From Lasiosphaeria ovina (lineage: Eukaryota; Ascomycota; Sordariomycetes; Sordariales; Lasiosphaeriaceae): a stretch of DNA of 64,000 nt. The stretch lies in NCBI GenBank assembly GCA_033439765.1, contig JAULSN010000003.1, positions 4,216,001 to 4,280,000 on the forward strand, read 5' to 3'. The translations under genes and the position numbers were made by a program. Below, one piece after another: positions 11,184 to 22,154 of the stretch (the stretch's first letter is position 1; the number at the start of each line of letters is the position of its first letter). Below the pieces are notes generated by a model, which was given only the letters and a program-made list of their open reading frames with translations, ran no database searches and was not told where the DNA came from.

Positions 11184-13204
11184 CTCGGGGATCAAATACA
11201 CCTAGAGTTTGGGCAAAGGCTACTCGATGTTCGTGGTTGATGTTCGTGGTTATAGGCGGCTGACAGCGGCGCACATACTGGAATAGGGTGAATCGGTTCG
11301 CTGCCTTGTCCGCTGTGGACGGGGAGGGGGGGGGGGGGGGGGGTGGGGGGGAGTGAGAAAAGCAGCGTAGCTCTAATTGCGGTCGTTGTGGTTTGCGCGA
11401 GATCTCCTTGCTCTGCTCCTTTTGCTCGATCCGACAACGAGCGCTTGGCGGGAACACCCAATGGCATTCAGCAGACGCGAGCTGGCGAACAATTGGAAGG
11501 GCAAATTGGTGTCGGCATCGCTCCGCAGAGATAATCTGCAGCGGGAAACGCCGCGATGGCAATATGCGGTCGATGGGATGAAGGGTCTTGCGGTGGGCTG
11601 GCGAAGGACGGGAGATGTGGACGCGGAGCGTTTCCCAGGTTTCCCGAGATTCGTGTTGATGGGAAGGCAGTGACAACCGAGCTGGGGCTAGGCTGGGTGC
11701 GGTACAGAGCAACCTGGAGAACCTAAGATTTCAGGCCCACAGCGCTGGGCTGTCGGGCCTGGAGCCCTGGGGTCCTGGACAGCGACCCCGCTGCCCCTGA
11801 TTCTGATTGAAGCACAGCCCGGGAAACGGGTCCCCAAGAACCCGTTACAGGCCCTAAAGGCACATAACCTCCAGCCCGGTATGTCAGCTTCATCCCATCT
11901 AAGATTTTGAGGGCGCAGCACTGTAATTAATAGCCTAGGGTGAGCAGACGACACCAGGGAATCAATGGATGGGCGACTTTCTATTTGCATCTTCCATTCC
12001 CCACCAGATATCGACGTTGCCTTCCAGTTTTGATGTACTTGAAAGCTCATGTCGGGTACTCCGAACGGGAATCTGGAGGTTGGTGTATCCACACCGTATT
12101 TTGAGTCTGTACTCCGTACCGTACATGTGCCTGTATTTATACCGCAGCCCCAGCCCTCGGCTAAGGTATGCGTAAGGTATTGTATAAGGTACGGAGTATC
12201 CGTAACTACGACAGGAGGTGCTTAACTGAGCAGAGATGCCTCGCATCGTCGCATCATCAAGATATAAGCCCGTCCTGGCAGAACACCCAGGATGTGAGTG
12301 AATGTTGGCTACCACCAAGAGAGGAGATACCCAAGTCGGAATTTGCATTGGGCTCAGTCAAGTCAAGGCAATTAGAGTTGAAGTTGGCCCGAAGAGGCCG
12401 CCAAAATTCAGGGGTGTTCGCGGAGATTCTTGCTACCTTTGGTTACACTTCAATCGGAAGCCGACGTCCCATCCACGGAGGTCCAAAGACCAGATGTGCA
12501 CGTGCCACGTCAAAGAGGAATTAGAAGGCGGGCACTCTGCCTTGATTTATGTGCTACATGGATGGATGGATGTACGAGGTTCGACTTTCCAGCTCTTAAA
12601 CGGAATGCTCCTCACTAACTTCATTTCTCTGCTCTAGAGCTGCGTACCAGGTACCTACCTACCTTAGCCGCCGACCAACTTGCCTTAGGCAAGAAAGTGC
12701 GGCCAGGTAGGTTCCCTGAAGGTAATGTCTAGGCAATATCGTTCCAATGCTGCAAAATACATTTCTGGAGGTTTTTGGTCGTCTTCAGTTTCTCTCCCGA
12801 TTCCCCAGTCTCGAGTTCCCAGCCTCGTGCCATACTCCAAAATCAGGCAGGGAGCCGGCCGCAACCCCTCACTTTTGTCTGTCCTCGCAGGAACACATGC
12901 TCGCCCCTTTTCTGCCCAGCTCGGTAAAATCACATTCTCTGTGACGAACGCCAAGCTACCTAAGGGACCCAAGGTAGGTAGATACCACAGATGTCGTCAG
13001 GAAGGCTGGTAGGAGATTCCCCCCTCGACCGAAGAGGCTCGCCAGAATGATCCGCACATATCTAGTAATAATAGGGCAGCCATACTGATGCTGCCACATC
13101 CAGACTTGTTCGTCATCTGGTGTGGACCAGCCGCCTACCTTCCCAAAGGTAGGAACCATATTTCTACCCATAAAGGCGAGTTGGGTAAGGTATTCCCACA
13201 CACT
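11184..13204. other. Upstream region of the PI4P 5-kinase and 3' flank of allantoinase
   Basis: This 2-kb stretch contains an 18-base G run at 11326-11343 (poly-C on the kinase sense strand, probably in its leader). It also has TACTCCGTA/TACGGAGTA-type motifs at 12110-12118 and 12190-12204, and TACCTA-type clusters at 12644-12666 and 12957-12983. No coding gene is supportable. Confidence 0.4.
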
Positions 13205-14895
13205 TTACCCTGTCCTCTTCTCCACAATGGCTCTGCCTACCGGTTTCCCGCCGATGAAGCCATCGTTTGCGCCGCCCAGCCGGAAAACGTTCTGGCCCCT
13301 CAGCCACGTCTCGTGGACTCTCCCTCTGAAGGTATGCCCCTCCCAAGGCGAGCACCTGTTCTTCCAGCGCATGTCGTGCGCACGCAACGTCCACTCATCG
13401 GCGTCGTCAAACACGCAAATATCAGCGTCCATGCCCACTCTGAGTGCACCTTTGCTATGCGACAGTCCCACCTGCTTTGCCGTGGCCTGGGAGCACATGC
13501 GAACTATGTCGACAATGGATGGCACCTTGTCACCCTGGGCTGAGCGTTCGGCAGCGGTAGTGTACAAGATGGGCAGCCCGAGGCCGACTGAAGACACGCC
13601 ACCCCACGCCGCAAAGAAGTCGCCTCGATCCTTGCTCGTGAAAGCCAGCAAAGCATTTGCGGTGTCGTCCCTGGGCAAGGTCATGTCAATGCCGGAGTCG
13701 GAATGGCGCATGGCCGTCCGGTGCTCGTCCACGTGCTGCACTTGCTCGAGGTGAGCCGGCAATAGCTTGAGCTCGGGCGTACACGGCGAGTGATCCGAGA
13801 CAATGGTTCTGATGCAACTGTCGTCGGCGACCAGTTCTTCCCACAGTCGGTCCTGGTTTGTCTGTGACCGGATTGGCGGGCAGCACTTGTGTCGCGTATC
13901 GCCGTCCTCAATGCTATCGGAGGCGAAGCCCAGGTAGTGGAAGCATGTCTCGGCCGTGATATTGATGCCCCTCTCTCGAGCTTTCCGCAGGATCGGCAGA
14001 CACTCTATGGCAGACAGATGGACAATATGGAGATGGAGCTGGGGCGCGAGCACCGCAAGGGACAGGATCTCCTCGACGGCATATGTCTCAAATGCTGGCG
14101 GACGCGACTCCAAGAAGGTGTTGTAGCTGGCCAGCTCACCGTGGGGTGCCAGGGGAGGAAGGGAGCTTTGGACCGAGTCGCCAACAGAATCGGAGATTGG
14201 GGGGATCATCTCGGCGTGGAACATCAATGTGGTGGGCGTATCCTTGAGAGTCGTCATTGCCAGCGAGATGTCCGTTGACGACACGGCAGGAAACTCGTCA
14301 ACCTTGGGCGGGATGTTAGCCGACTTTCAGAGCGGTAGCCAAGGACACACCTCGCGACACTCACCCCCGAATCTATGAGGAAGCCTTTGAAGCCGCGGAC
14401 TCCGGCCTCGACAAGGGGCAGCAGTTCATGGGCATTTCCGGGGATTACGCCCCCATAGAAGCCGACATCTACCCAGCACTGGCCTTGGCTCGCGGCAAGC
14501 TTGGCTCTGAAGCCGTCGACCGTGGTTGTGGGGGGGATGGCGTTCAGCGGCATGTCGACGACGGTAGTGACGCCGCCCGAGGCAGCGGCCCTGGTTCCGG
14601 TATTGAAGCCCTCCCATTCCGTGCGGCCCGGCTCGTTGAGATGGACGTGGGCATCAACCAGGCCAGGGAGCAGTAGCCTCGGGGAGTGGTCTGCGTATGT
14701 GGTCGAAGGCGGAAAAGAGTTCCGGGGTAACACGCTGGGAACTATCGACACTATCTTGCCCGTGATGGGCGACACGGAGATGGTAGCCGGCGTCAGAAGC
14801 AGCGAGTCGTCTGGGAGTGTGAGAATGGCCCTCGTCGAGACCAGGACCACGAGGGGCCCATCGCTGGAGGCGGGAAGCAGTGTGGATGCGGCCAT
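13205..14895 (-). CDS. Allantoinase
   Basis: Allantoinase is a metal-dependent cyclic amidohydrolase that opens allantoin to allantoate, so purines can serve as a nitrogen source. Exons 14895-14365 and 14302-13205 join in phase to give 542 aa. Family motifs are in order: LPGLVDAHVHLNEPGR with the first two metal-binding His, GVTTVVDMPLN, GFKGFLIDSG with the Lys expected to be carbamylated, the LHIVHLSA metal His, and IVSDHSPCTPELK with the catalytic Asp. The intron (14303-14364) is GT...GCTAAC...AG and falls just after LIDSG. The start is the ATG at 14895 (GACATGGCC). No other purine-catabolism gene is nearby, so there is no sign of a cluster. Confidence 0.94.
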
Positions 14896-16652
14896 GTCTT
14901 TGACGATATGAAAAGAGAGGGAGGCCAAGAGCCAGCGGCGGTAAGGCGCGAGAGAGCCAGGGGCAGGTCAAGCAGGAATGGAATGTACGGCCGGGCAAGA
15001 ACACAGAGTGCACAGAACAGCAGGTGAGCAGGGCAGCGGTGGCTTAAAGTACGGACAGCTTCAGGGCCGGCCGGGTGTTCGCGGGATGAGTCTCGGCCAG
15101 GTCCTCGAAACCCGCTTACGAGCAGATATAGAGAGATGGGGGCTTATCGCAAGTCGCGGGGTGTGCGGGCCGGAGCTCTGATAAGGCCGGGGATGCGGTG
15201 GGACGAAACTCAGGTCGTGTGTTTTAACGGCCAACAAAGACGCGACCTCTCGGGACGTGCTGACAAGAGAAATGTATACAGCAGAAGGGAAGAGAAAATG
15301 CAATGCACCTAGGTTATAAACAGAAATAAAATACACAGTAGTATAGTAGCCGCGGCTGCTTACTCAGAAGCCTACCTCCCTACCAAAACATGGTGAACCT
15401 TACCTCCGTTCGCTTCTCGTCTGGAAGTCTTCAATGGGACAGAAAGTCGGCTGGTGCGGCCGTTGCACGCCTCACGGGCTTGCTCCCACGCTACCATTAC
15501 CCCAGACACCTTGTCATGCCCCCCGGCATGCGTGGAGGTGTGCGCACTGGTTCTGATCTGTCCGTCCAGTCAATTGGGTGGCAGAGGAGATTCACTCACT
15601 TCTGCGTAAGAGTCTGTCGCCTGCGGTACCTGGTTATCGGATGGAAGCCAAGACCCAAGGAATGACAGCCGACACGAGAGCGAGGAAGACCCTGCGCTCC
15701 TGAGCAAGTCTTATCGAAATTAGCTGATTGGCTGTATTTTAAAGTTTATCTGTTTCTGTCTGTTCACGCTATGCAGTACGCAGGAGGTGGGATCGAGGCA
15801 GATCGATGCCGCCGTTTCCCCGTTTCCTAGTCCGGCGCAAGCACGAGCCCCATGGTGGCTAGGGCCCCTGTACTTTTCTTTTTTTAGGCAAGCCCACTGA
15901 AGATGTAGCCGACAAGCGCAGAGCTTCCAATCAGATCGTCCATCCCAGCTCGGCGCATCCGCTTTCGGTGTTGCTTGATTGTGTGTTGCTTTACTACTCG
16001 AGTTTCTATCGAGTAACCATCGAGTAATTATCGAGTAAAAATCGGCTCACCGTCCATCGAGTAAGCCAGGCCGAGCCTCGTTACGCAATATATTGTCGGC
16101 TCGCCCTTCACAGGGCCGGCAGATAGCAGGGACTCAGCCACGCGGCCCACGCCCGCCCGACGTCGGCACGGTTCTCGCCGTAATCGGTCAACGTATGACA
16201 TTATGCTGCTACACTTGGCTGTCGAAGTGAATTTTCTAGCCAAGGTACCTGGGATTCCTGTCCGGGGTACCTACCTGGGTTCAGATGGGGAATGTCTGTC
16301 TCCTGAGTTGGACACTTCCTAGGTTCCAAGTTGTTTTGATCAATGGGTTATGGGGCCGCTGGTCAGCTCCTTAGTCACCGCACACTATCACTCGCCACCT
16401 AGCTGAGATGAACTTTTGTTTAGGCTTGCTAGGCAAGCACCGATACAAAACTTTTGTTTAGTTGTCTACTTGAGGAGCGACTTCCACAGTTAGATACAAC
16501 GCACACACTAAACTGAACGGGCACATAAAAGACTTTTACTCCAAGAAATAGAGCTACCACAACCCTTATTGACCTCAGTCCCGAGGAGCGGACACTTCCA
16601 GTGGGGCCCCCATGGGCCAGGAGAGGGAGTCTGAAGATTCGAACATAGTGGA
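14896..16652. other. Intergenic, 1.76 kb, with an 11-bp phased repeat
   Basis: This is the upstream region of allantoinase, then unassigned DNA. Copies of ATCGAGTAA at exact 11-bp spacing lie at 16008-16038, with a further copy at 16056-16064. A GGTACCTA-type motif lies at 16243-16276. No gene is supportable. Confidence 0.4.
16008..16064. repeat. Phased ATCGAGTAA repeat, 11-bp period
   Basis: ATCGAGTAA starts at 16008, 16019 and 16030; a degenerate copy (ATCGGCTCA) sits at 16041 and a further perfect copy at 16056. A related CTCGAG lies just before. The spacing is close to one DNA helical turn. No function is known to me. Confidence 0.7.
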
Positions 16653-17195
16653 ATGGTCGTACTGCCGGGCGATGGTGGGCGACGGGGATCAGATTTGCGA
16701 CCCGGACCGCCAGTTCTACAGATACTAGGCACGGTTCTAGATAATAGGCTTGCGTATGCAAGACCAGAAGAAACAACTCCGGAAAACCCGCAAGCTAAGG
16801 CGACCTGGATCAAGGAGTACGATATCACCCTGTTCAAGAAACGCTTCCTCAATCACGAAGAGAAGGCCATAGTGCGCGAGATCGAGGCGCATGAGAGGAA
16901 GATCGCCGCATATTTGAAGAAGGTCAATGAGCAACTTGCCAAGGAGCAATCTATGGCACTGGCAGAGGAGCGCAAGCTCGAGGAGAAACAAGTCGCGGGT
17001 TTGAAGAGATATGAAAGCCGAGGAGAAAGAGAAAGAGGTATCTAAGCCAGCTAAAAAGGAGAAAAAGAGTCGCCCAGTTCATTCGGGTAATCAAGAAGGG
17101 GATCCGCTCGTCTCTTGGTTAATACGCCCCTACTAACAAAGCATTTAGGAAATCCATGTCTGATGAAGGTCTTTAAACTTCCTGTCGATGTTTGA
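16653..17195 (+). CDS. Candidate small coiled-coil protein, unrecognised
   Basis: I do not recognise this protein. An open frame at 16653-17037 plus a short second exon 17149-17195 gives 143 aa. The proposed intron (17038-17148) starts GTATCT, has a strong TACTAAC branch site and ends TTTAG, and the join is in phase. Residues about 55-125 are rich in Glu, Lys and Ala with a regular heptad-like pattern (for example REIEAHERKIAAYLKKVNEQ), suggesting a long coiled coil. The C-terminus would be GNPCLMKVFKLPVDV. A second donor at 17083 would need a frame change, so the upstream donor is preferred. The N-terminal 40 residues look less protein-like, so the true start could be elsewhere. It may be a gene remnant. 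Confidence 0.4.
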
Positions 17196-17698
17196 TACGG
17201 CCAGCATGAGCCTGACATGGATGTGTAGGAATAGTATGTTTCTCTCCATCCGATCCGCCACTCTTTCCTCCGGACGAAGCGGCGTTTCCCCTGTTCAGGA
17301 CTATCTCAGACGCTTGACCACTAACAACTTCACAAAGCAAACCACCCCAGCACCCATCAACGAAGTAAGGATATACGTCATCGTCGCATCTCAACTTGAA
17401 TATCTTCCTGCGCCTCACAAACGCCACAGCCTTGGAGGCTTTCAAACACTACCTTACACATGAGCAGCCCCGGCCACCAACCCTGAACTCATCCTGACTG
17501 ACTATCTGCCGCGGATTTCTACCCATAAATTCCGCAAGCAGTTTCATCATTCCCTCACAACCAACCCCAGCATGATCTCCCACTTGGCCCCCCTCTCAAT
17601 ACTCTTCTGAATCGGGATACCGCCCGCCTGAGGCTAGACGCAAAAGTATACGACGCCTCAGAACACACAAACGCTAACGAAATATAATTGGGCTCAAG
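17196..17698. other. Upstream region of the Asn/Ser-repeat protein
   Basis: About 500 bp with one unconvincing open frame (17188-17463) and nothing else recognisable. Confidence 0.4.
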
Positions 17699-18067
17699 AT
17701 GGACTGCATCGTCCTGGCCTTCGGCGCTCGCCGCCGCGTTATCGCGCGGCCCGACACGTACGGCGAGCTCCTCACCCAGGCTCGCCAAATCTACGACATC
17801 GACGCGGGCACCAAATTCCACCCGTGCATGGAGTACTGCCTTGCCTCGGGCACCGTCGTCAAGGTCGAGGTCGACGCCTCGGCCTACTCGCTGGTCAAGG
17901 ACGGCACCGAGGTCCGCTGCGAGCTCGTCCACGAGCAGCACAACCCCAACTTCCCAGTCTCAGCCCAGCAGCAGGTCGGCTCGGACACCCCAGGATGGGG
18001 CTACACCATCGGCGCCAGGCCAGGGCACGAGGCCCAGGGCGAGACGAGACTGAGCAGCAACAACAAT

Positions 18068-18128
<61 letters not shown>

Positions 18129-18439
18129 ACCAGACGGAGCCCACGAGCGCCGCCGCCTCCTCCCCCTCGCTATTGGCAAGCGTCAGGCCGGCGTCGCACT
18201 CGGGGTTCTCCCCCTCTGGCAGCCCGCGAGCGGCGGGCGCCTTCGCGCTGTCGATGCCAGCACAGCCGGTGCCGAGCACCTGGGTCCCGCACCCATCGAA
18301 CTTCGACGAGAGCCCGACGCGCAAGGGGCGCCGCCAGGGCATGAAGACGACGCGCCGGAAAATCCCGGCATGGAAGAAGCCCAAGGTCTCGAGCGCGACC
18401 TTTGCGAAGCCCGAGGACGAGAAGCCGGCCCAGATTTAA
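17699..18439 (+). CDS. Conserved hypothetical protein with an Asn/Ser repeat tract
   Basis: This intronless 246-aa protein has no function I can name. Residues 1-85 look like a compact folded domain (MDCIVLAFGARRRVIARP at the start, then a stretch ending VRCELVHEQHNP), perhaps of a ubiquitin-like or PB1-like fold; that is a guess from size and pattern. Residues about 119-143 are an Asn/Ser tract encoded by a perfect AACAGC microsatellite. The remainder is Ser/Pro-rich, and the end is strongly basic (RKGRRQGMKTTRRKIPAWKK), which could be a nuclear localisation or nucleic-acid-binding tail. The start at 17699 is the first ATG of the frame. Confidence 0.7.
18055..18130 (+). repeat. AACAGC hexanucleotide microsatellite inside a coding region
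   Basis: About nine perfect copies of AACAGC plus imperfect flanks encode alternating Asn and Ser. Being a multiple of three, length changes would keep the frame. Confidence 0.9.
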
Positions 18440-19140
18440 TCCGAGCGAGGATTTTTTGTTTTTTTTTGCCACCCCCTTTTTTCCTGCCGAGCTTGCTCCC
18501 GTCGCGTTGACGGCAGCCCGAGTCGAGTCGACCACCCCGCCGGCCTTTTTTTTCGTTTCGTTTTCTCCGCTTTCTTTTCTCGACGTCTCGGCCTTGTCGC
18601 GGAAAGACTTTTACATTTCCGTTACCTGGCGTCCCCTTTTTTACACAGTTGTTTGTTGCGTTTGGGGGGCCGGGTATCTCTAAAATACAGCCACCCATTC
18701 ATCATTAGTCAACCCTGCGCACTACACACCTCTATCATTTCCACCGGCCAGGGTTTAGTTTAGCCTTTTTCTTTTTCATCTCGAGTAGTAGACTAGGTCT
18801 ACACTCTTATTTTACCGGAGAGAGATGGGAGCTGAAGCCGATGCTCGCATCAGTTTTTGTTTTGACAATTACTCCCGATTTCCTTTAGCTAGGAAGTTAG
18901 GGAAAAAAGACAGAAACAGTTCACATCTATTTAAGACTCTGATGGTGTCGTGGTACTTCTCTTGCTGTAATTTACATTCATGGTGTGAGTTTCGAGTATG
19001 TAATCTCGGAACTTGCCGTTCGGCCAGCAAGAAGTCCTTGTTCTCAGCATCTGCCCCTTGGTCTCAGCTGGATATCTGCCTAGCTTTATAGTAGACGCCT
19101 TGTTCATGGCGGACGAGGGAAAGAGGCTAGAATATAACGG
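18440..19140. other. Convergent 3' flanks
   Basis: About 700 bp between the 3' ends of the Asn/Ser protein and the reductase. T-rich runs follow the first stop codon. No gene is seen. Confidence 0.5.
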
Positions 19141-20477
19141 CTACAGTTTTGAGACCTTGTCCGGACTTTTGACTTCGACGAGGAGCTTCCCTGGGCCAAA
19201 GTTAGATGACTCCGTTCCTCTTCGGACTGGTTCGGAGCACTTGCCTGTGTTGCCGCCTTGGAATAGACGAGATAGAGCGCCTTCGGCGACAGCTAGGCCG
19301 CCCGGGACGACGGTTTCCTTCCTCTGAATCTTACCCTCCGCTAACCACCGCGCAAGCTGCTGCCGTGCGGCTGGGTATTCGGGAATGTGGTCAAACACAA
19401 TGAAGCCTTCCATTCTGTAGTTTCTGTGTTAGACTAATATGTTGCTTACCCTTGGGAGGCAAGACCTGGGAGGAGAATTTGCCGAGCTCGTTACGCACCT
19501 GATCCTTTGAGCGATGACGGAGGAGATGTTCTGTCGCGGTTGGTCGCTCACCGTTAGCCAACGTGCCCGCTCAGATGTACTGGACAATTTGCGAATAACT
19601 CGCCTTGAGACCATATGGCGATTCTGCATTGTACCCACTGATGCCACCGCACATGACGAAGCGAGCGTTCTTCTTAGCGCGGCCAAGGGCCATATCCAAC
19701 TGCTCGCCGCCCACTACAACGTCAAAGCCACCATTGGTATCAGATTAACAACGCAGATGACATAGGGGCCTGAATACGGTAGGGAAACCTGCCGTTGTCG
19801 AAGAAAACATCGATATATCCCGGGGTAGCCTCCTTGAACTTGGTCTTGAAGTCGGGGTCCTTGTAGTTCAAGGCCTCGTCGAGTCCCAGCTCCTCCTTCA
19901 ACCACCGGACCTTCTCGTCGCTGCCTACCGTGCCCACGACGCGGGCACCCGAGATCTTGGCGATCTGGGCGGCGACACTGCCTGTAGCGCCCGCAGCTGC
20001 CGAAACAACAACCGTATCCCCGGGCCTGGGCTGTCCGATCCGGGTCATACCGAAATAAGCCGTCAGGCCGGTAGGGCCTAGCACGCCTAGCAGATCCGTG
20101 AGCTTTCCGTTGGGTGGCAATGGAAACGGGGGCTCAACAAGGGTTTCGGGCAAGATGGCCACTTCCCGAAAGCCAATGGTGGCCACGACAATGTCGCCGG
20201 CTCGGGCCTTTGCCGACTTGGAGGCAATGACTCGGGAGATGGCATTGCCGCGCATTACCTCTCCGATGCCCACGGGGGGGACGTAGGAGCGGCGGTCGTT
20301 TAGCCAACCGCGCATGGCCGGATCGAGAGATAGGTAGAGGCTCTCGAGAAGCAGCTGGCCATCCTTCAGGTCCGCTTCCGTCGGTGCGGCGACCGTCCTC
20401 TGCCGAAAGGTCTGGCCGGGGACGATGCTGCCCTTGGGGCGCTCTGCGAGCTCAATCTGGAGAGACTGGCGGGCCAT
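19141..20477 (-). CDS. Medium-chain NADP-dependent reductase (leukotriene B4 dehydrogenase / alkenal reductase type)
   Basis: This belongs to the zinc-free medium-chain dehydrogenase/reductase group that reduces the double bond of alkenals and enones with NADPH. The exact substrate cannot be told. Exons 20477-19793, 19713-19604, 19530-19499 and 19414-19141 join in phase to give 366 aa. The family signature includes LYLSLDPAMRGWLND near the N-terminus, the nucleotide site VVSAAAGATGSVAAQIAK, and ARFVMCGGIS followed by RIRMEGFIVFD near the end. Two of the three introns appear to use GC donors: 19714-19792 begins GCAGGT and 19531-19603 begins GCGAGT. No GT donor keeps the conserved frame at either place. 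The third intron (19415-19498) is GT...AG. The start at 20477 (MARQSLQ) is the first ATG. Confidence 0.9.
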
Positions 20478-20591
20478 GGTAATTGACCGTCGTGATATAT
20501 GGTATTGGTGTCCTCACTGCGGTGTTCTACTCTTACGACTGCCTTGTAGTAGTTCCGGTAGAGCTGTATTGGAGCAACTTGGAAGGAAAGA

Positions 20592-20611
20592 GGGGGGGGG
20601 GGGGGGGGGGG
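20592..20611 (+). repeat. Poly-G run (20 bases)
   Basis: A 20-base G run lies in the 254-bp interval upstream of the reductase start, on its antisense strand. It reads as poly-C in the probable leader of the reductase mRNA. Confidence 0.9.
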
Positions 20612-20731
20612 AGAAGGGGAAAGGGGATGAAAACCCCGCTCAAGAAGCAACCCCGCTTACATTGGTTGCATCATGTATTGAATGGAAACATCGCCAGGTG
20701 CTACGGATACGTGTTGTTGAACCTCGCCGTG

Positions 20732-21463
20732 TCACCCAGCGGCCTCTGGGCCTTCCCAGTTAACTGCCCCCCAAGACGTGTTGAGCCCCTGGCCAGGCAC
20801 GCAGGCCATCCCGACATCACCAACGACGCAGGGTGTGTTTAGCTGTCGGAACTCGAGGTTGCCGCCCCAGCATGCGCGGCCCATACGCAAGGCAGCGTTT
20901 GTGTAGTCCCTTTCGTGCATCTCAAAACACCACCAGCTGTTGTCACGCAGAGCACATTGTCCCTGGCATCCTGTTTTGAGCCCATGCGCCGTACATAGCG
21001 GGTCTGCTGCTGCTTCTGGCCTGCCTGGATTGAGCTCCTCGCTGCATTGGAGTTCTGCTGCACCAGCGCCGGTGCCGGCAGGCAAGTCGGTGGGCTGTGG
21101 CTTGGCAACGGCCCAAGTCTCAGGGACTGTAGCCACAAAGGACGTGATGGACGTGCTTCTGTCGCCGTTGGAGTACGATATGCGGTCCTCCCAAGTAACG
21201 TGAGAGACAACCATTTCGGTGACCGTCGTGGGCAATGTGGCGACAGACGGTTCGTATGATGTGACTGTCTTGGTGGTAATAAGCGTAATCTTGCGAGGAT
21301 TGATGAACTGGTAGTACGTAACGGAGCTCTCTGTCGTTGACCATATTCTTGTCTTCGTTGCCAGGGACGCCGCCGCGGCTTTTGAGGTTGCCAGAGACGG
21401 CGAGGCGCCGACAATCCCCCCCGTAAACGCCGAAGCACAGAGAAACAAGCTTTGGAATTTCAT
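20732..21463 (-). CDS. Predicted secreted cysteine-containing protein, unrecognised
   Basis: This intronless 243-aa protein starts with a likely signal peptide (MKFQSLFLCASAFTGGIVGA, with cleavage likely just after). A Ser/Thr-rich stretch follows (about residues 20-120), with short valine/threonine strands. The C-terminal half has about nine cysteines, in contexts such as CTAHGLKTGCQGQC and WWCFEMHER, suggesting disulphide bonds in the extracellular space. A longer in-frame reading upstream of 21463 would bury the signal peptide, so the ATG at 21463 is chosen. I do not recognise the family; a cell-surface or effector-like protein is possible but unproven. Confidence 0.7.
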   Translation of the reverse strand: MKFQSLFLCASAFTGGIVGASPSLATSKAAAASLATKTRIWSTTESSVTYYQFINPRKITLITTKTVTSYEPSVATLPTTVTEMVVSHVTWEDRISYSNGDRSTSITSFVATVPETWAVAKPQPTDLPAGTGAGAAELQCSEELNPGRPEAAADPLCTAHGLKTGCQGQCALRDNSWWCFEMHERDYTNAALRMGRACWGGNLEFRQLNTPCVVGDVGMACVPGQGLNTSWGAVNWEGPEAAG

Positions 21464-22154
21464 GTCGCCGACAAAATCAGGTAGCACACCCTCATCGCCG
21501 ATATCACAACCAGGCCAGAACACAGGCCATTGGCAAAAAGACAAGGCAGGAAGGGAAATGGAAACGAGGACAAGCGGCCATCCTCCGTAGAGAGAGGGGG
21601 GTTACTGCTCCGGTCCTGTCCAGCACGGACAAATCTGTCTATTTATCCGGGAAAGTAGCCAGACCAAGCCACCTAGAGATCCGAGTTGTGAACTCGAAAC
21701 TGGCGATTATAGGAGCGCACCTTGATGTTATATGGCTATATTGCTGTGCGCCCATCGAGCTGCCAGCACAAAATAGAACTTCGGCGACGGGCGCTCGGCC
21801 GGAGGGGCATGCCCGTCCACATCATCTGCAGTCTGGCGTCTAGTGTTTGGCGGGATGCGATTGCGTTCACACGACTCCCACTGGCAACCAGTTCATTTGA
21901 GCTGAATTTTGGCCGTGACATTGTGTCGTTGCCCTCGTTGCGCCGGATATGCATATGGAACGTACCCAACAAGCAAAACAAGACAAAGGAAAAAAAAAAA
22001 TATACATCTGGGTATGCCGGGTCCTTCTCTCTTTTTGTACATCAGCCGCAAGGCCGTCCGGTCTATGTTTTATGTTCCCGTATGCAACAAGCTCGTTAAA
22101 CTTGTATGTCTCTCTTGTTAGTACAGATGCTCTATGTAAACTAGAGCATACTCT
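21464..22154. other. Intergenic between the secreted protein and COQ1
   Basis: About 690 bp containing the upstream region of the secreted-protein gene and the 3' flank of COQ1. No further gene is seen. Confidence 0.5.

Noticed and set aside
16630..16710. Second tRNA-like B-box on the minus strand (GTTCGAATC)
   Set aside because: No paired T-stem or acceptor stem; it lies at the start of the coiled-coil candidate.
17000..17090. Apparent frameshift in the coiled-coil candidate (a second Lys/Glu-rich frame continues after the stop at 17043-17045)
   Set aside because: A GTATCT donor at 17038 gives an in-phase splice to 17149 without any frameshift, so a pseudogene is not required.
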